DNA of 64,000 bases from Myxococcus xanthus (GTDB lineage Bacteria > Myxococcota > Myxococcia > Myxococcales > Myxococcaceae): NCBI RefSeq assembly GCF_900106535.1, contig NZ_FNOH01000015.1, forward strand, positions 124,001-188,000. Reading direction: 5' to 3'. This document shows, piece by piece, positions 50,898-64,000 of this stretch. Each line of letters starts with the position of its first letter. Position 1 is the stretch's first letter. The notes under the pieces were generated by a model that was given only the letters and a program-made list of their open reading frames with translations, ran no database searches and was not told the DNA's origin. A program made the position numbers and the translations under genes.

Positions 50898-53216
50898 TTG
50901 ACGGAATCGAATCAGGCGGCGGTCGGGCTCGTCGTGAAGCTGCCCTTCGCGACGCCCGAGGAGTTCCTGGCGAAGTACGGCCCGAATGTGAGCCGGGGTG
51001 GCATCTACCTGCGCGCACGCGCGGTGAAGCCGCCGGGGACGGCCGTCACCTTGGATCTCAAGCTGGCGGGCGGGGAACGCATCATCCACGCGGCGGCTGT
51101 CGTTCACTACGTCACAGGTCAGGGCGGCCAGGGTGTGCTCGGCATGGGCCTGCGCTTCCTGAACGCGGATGCGCCCACCCGCCGGTTCCTGGATTCGCTG
51201 GTCGTCACCCTGCCCCACGCCCAGTCGGATGTTCCCCCGGTTCCTCCCAATGTAGGGCCACCGGACTACACCGTCACACCCACGGAGCAGGCGCCCGTCG
51301 CACTCGCCTCCGAGCTCTACGCGCCGGCCCCCGTGCCAGGCAGTGCTTCAGCCGAGGCAGCCGCCGCGCCGCCGCGGATGATCTCCAACGCGGCGTTGAA
51401 CCTCAGCTCGGAGGACCCGAAGCGCGCCGGTGTCGTCATCGGCATCGACCTGGGGACGACGAACTCGTGCGCGGCCTACGTCCGCAACGGCAAGCCGGGC
51501 GTGCTGCCCAGCCGCGAGGGCCACAACACGGTGCCCTCCATCATCGCCGTCAACACGCGCGGCAAGCTGGTGGTGGGCCACCCCGCCAAGGGGCAGATGC
51601 TCACCAATCCGCGCCAGACGGTGTACGGCGCCAAGCGGCTGGTGGGCCGGCCCTTCGCGTCCCCGGTGGTGGAGCAGCTCAAGGACCGCTTCCACTATGA
51701 GATCGCGGCCAGTGAGAATGGCGACGCGGGCGTGAAGCTGGGCGAGGACGTCTACACGCTCCAACAAATCTCCGCGCTCATCCTCCGGGAGGTCCGGGAG
51801 GTGGCGCAGAACCAGTTGGGCCATCAGGTGTCCCGCGCGGTCGTCACCGTTCCCGCCTACTACAACGACAACCAGCGCCAGGCGGTGCGCGAGGCCGGGA
51901 AGCTGGCGGGCCTGTACATCGAGCGCATCCTCAACGAGCCCACCTCGGCGGCGCTGGCCTATGGCTTCGGCCGCAAGCTGAACCAGCGCGTGCTCGTCTA
52001 TGACCTGGGCGGTGGCACGTTCGACGCGTCGGTGCTGGAGCTGAACGACAACGTCTACGAGGTCATCTCCACCGGCGGCGACACGTTCCTGGGCGGCATC
52101 GACTTCGACTCCTCCCTTGTCACGTACCTCCTGGACGAGTTCCAGAAGACCACGGGCCGCGCGTTCCAAGGGGACCGGGTGGCCCTGCAGCGCATCAACG
52201 ACGCGGCCGAGCGCGCCAAGTGCGCGCTGTCGGAGCGTTCGGAGGTGCGGGTGCACGTCGCGTTCGTGACGATGATCGACAGCAAGCCGTGCGACCTGGA
52301 CGTCATGCTCTCGCGGCAGAAGCTGGTGGAGCTGACGGAGGGGTTGGTGGATCGCACCCTCCAGGTCTGCGAGGAGGTCCTCCGCGCGAAGAAGGTGACG
52401 CCGCAGGACATCGACGAGGTCATCCTCGTCGGTGGGCAGAGCCGCTTCCCGCTGGTGCACGAGAAGATCACGAAGTTCTTCGGCAAGCCGCCCAGCAAGG
52501 GCGTGCACCCGGACGAGGCCGTGGCGCTGGGCGCGGCGCTGCTGGCCCACAGCCTGGGGCAGTTGGAAGGCGTGGTGCTCATCGACGTGCTGCCCATGGC
52601 CATTGGCGTGGGCCTGCCTGGTGGCCGCTTCAAGGCGGTGATGGAGCGCAACACGTCGCTGCCGTCGACGAAGAGCTACACCCTGGCCACGCACCGCGAC
52701 GGCCAGACGGAGCTGGAGCTCACGGTGTTCCAGGGCGACTCCGACAAGGCCGCTGACAACGAGTACCTGGGCACGCTGAAGCTGGAGGGCCTGCCGAAGC
52801 TCCCGCGTGGCGCCGTGCAGGTGAACGTCACCTTCGAGGTCAGCAACGAGTCGCTGCTGAAGGTCACCGCGCGCGAGGCCTCGTCGGGCCGCGAGGTGAC
52901 GAGCACCTTCACCACACGCGACACCCCGGAGGCCGTGAAGGCGCGGCTGGCGCAGCTCGAGTCGGAGGCGCCGCCGGCGCCTGGGCCGGCAGCCGCGGCA
53001 CGGAGCGCGGGCCACGCCGGGGCCACGGCCACGGGGCCAGCCGCTCCGGTGAAGGTGCCCATGGCCACGGCCGCCTCCGCGTCGGCCGCGCGGCCGGTGC
53101 TCGTTCGGCCCGCGTCATCGGCTCCCGTGTCCTCGATTCCCTCTGTCAGTGTGGCTGTTGCACCCAAGCAGAAGGGCTTCATGGGGTGGCTCAAGGGGTT
53201 GTTCGGAAGAGCCTGA
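50898..53216 (+). CDS. PilZ-like domain fused to an Hsp70 (DnaK) chaperone
   Basis: A 772-residue protein. Residues 1-105 are PilZ-like (TIGR02266 type) with PNVSRGGIYLRAR (the N-x-S-x-x-G half of the motif) and GVLGMGLRFLNADAPTRRFL, but no RxxxR before it, so classical c-di-GMP binding is doubtful. A Pro/Ala linker leads at 177 to a full Hsp70: IGIDLGTTNSCAAYV, VVTVPAYYNDNQRQAVREAG, YDLGGGTFDASVLEL and ILVGGQSRFPLVHEKI. A substrate domain follows (LPSTKSYTLATHRDGQTEL). An Ala-rich tail ends FMGWLKGLFGRA in place of a DnaK lid. The start is TTG with AGGAA upstream. PilZ-DnaK fusions are known in Myxococcus. Confidence 0.85.
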   Translation: MTESNQAAVGLVVKLPFATPEEFLAKYGPNVSRGGIYLRARAVKPPGTAVTLDLKLAGGERIIHAAAVVHYVTGQGGQGVLGMGLRFLNADAPTRRFLDSLVVTLPHAQSDVPPVPPNVGPPDYTVTPTEQAPVALASELYAPAPVPGSASAEAAAAPPRMISNAALNLSSEDPKRAGVVIGIDLGTTNSCAAYVRNGKPGVLPSREGHNTVPSIIAVNTRGKLVVGHPAKGQMLTNPRQTVYGAKRLVGRPFASPVVEQLKDRFHYEIAASENGDAGVKLGEDVYTLQQISALILREVREVAQNQLGHQVSRAVVTVPAYYNDNQRQAVREAGKLAGLYIERILNEPTSAALAYGFGRKLNQRVLVYDLGGGTFDASVLELNDNVYEVISTGGDTFLGGIDFDSSLVTYLLDEFQKTTGRAFQGDRVALQRINDAAERAKCALSERSEVRVHVAFVTMIDSKPCDLDVMLSRQKLVELTEGLVDRTLQVCEEVLRAKKVTPQDIDEVILVGGQSRFPLVHEKITKFFGKPPSKGVHPDEAVALGAALLAHSLGQLEGVVLIDVLPMAIGVGLPGGRFKAVMERNTSLPSTKSYTLATHRDGQTELELTVFQGDSDKAADNEYLGTLKLEGLPKLPRGAVQVNVTFEVSNESLLKVTAREASSGREVTSTFTTRDTPEAVKARLAQLESEAPPAPGPAAAARSAGHAGATATGPAAPVKVPMATAASASAARPVLVRPASSAPVSSIPSVSVAVAPKQKGFMGWLKGLFGRA

Positions 53217-53312
53217 AAACGCGCACTGCGTGCCCTGCTCGCACTCCGTGTCATGTGTAGTTCCGGGAATTTTCCGGTGAACCTGGCCAGACCCTAGAAG
53301 GTCGGATTTGCC

Positions 53313-53321
53313 TGCTATGTA
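53313..53321 (+). promoter_or_regulatory. Extended -10 (TGCTATGTA) upstream of the NRPS gene
   Basis: TG-C-TATGTA lies 37 bases before the ATG at 53359. It is the same core seen before the genes at 28480 and 30081. A clear -35 is not visible. Confidence 0.35.
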
Positions 53322-53358
53322 GCGCCTCGCTTCCTTCCGGACAGACGAGCGCGCTCCC

Positions 53359-64000
<10,642 letters not shown>

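Noticed and set aside
50724..51218. N-terminal extension of guaB
   Set aside because: The extra 165 codons are antisense to the PilZ-Hsp70 gene and promoter region. ATG 50723 with GGGAG yields the normal IMP dehydrogenase start.

Overview
The window is very GC-rich bacterial DNA with short intergenic gaps. Its content (two-component proteins, c-di-GMP-type domains, a PilZ-Hsp70 fusion, cyclophilins, an S46 peptidase, dispersed leucine/isovalerate genes and a giant NRPS) points to a myxobacterium, most likely Myxococcus or a close relative. All calls come from reading the sequence and from recognising motifs. No database search was run.

Left part (1-12.6 kb). The tail of miaA is followed by an HdeD-like membrane protein and a bestrophin. 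A minus-strand pair follows: a receiver-GGDEF protein and an unusual flavoprotein-receiver fusion. Next come a membrane-anchored repeat protein, tRNA-Leu(CAA), a receiver-cupin-like protein, rsmB, a coiled-coil protein, two tandem identical tRNA-Ala(GGC) genes each with its own terminator, and a class I fructose-bisphosphate aldolase. A TolC-like outer-membrane protein and an MlaC/Ttg2D-like periplasmic lipid carrier complete this part.

Lipid region (12.6-23.2 kb). A minus-strand operon encodes a serine palmitoyltransferase-like enzyme, a GNAT-fold acyltransferase and an SDR. This is the gene set of the bacterial ceramide pathway (SPT, bCerS, CerR). Divergent from it is a tight plus-strand operon: an HpnN/MMPL-like RND lipid exporter, a PAP2 enzyme with sphingolipid-synthase-like motifs, an aminotransferase, a methyltransferase and HMG-CoA lyase. 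The two operons face each other across a 431-base region holding a near-perfect 13-bp inverted repeat. Each arm contains TTGACA in the correct orientation for its own operon. I read this as a co-regulated sphingolipid synthesis, head-group and export locus.

Middle (23.2-41.6 kb). A membrane-embedded chemoreceptor and a Tim44/zinc-ribbon/TerB protein come first. Branched-chain and acyl-CoA catabolism genes follow (methylglutaconyl-CoA hydratase-like, acyl-CoA carboxyltransferase, acyl-CoA dehydrogenase). Then comes a housekeeping run: rnc, two cyclophilins, era, der, a YfgM-like protein, BamB-like lipoprotein, NUDIX, a YprB-like exonuclease, a DUF3014 protein and a lipoprotein.

Right part (41.9-64 kb). 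An orphan ADOP/MacB-type permease, an S46 dipeptidyl-peptidase, guaA, a lipoprotein, guaB and a PilZ-Hsp70 fusion lead to a giant NRPS that runs off the window. Its order is FAAL-ACP-C-A-PCP-C-A-PCP-C-A(partial), the starter of a lipopeptide whose first residue is predicted to be Ser.
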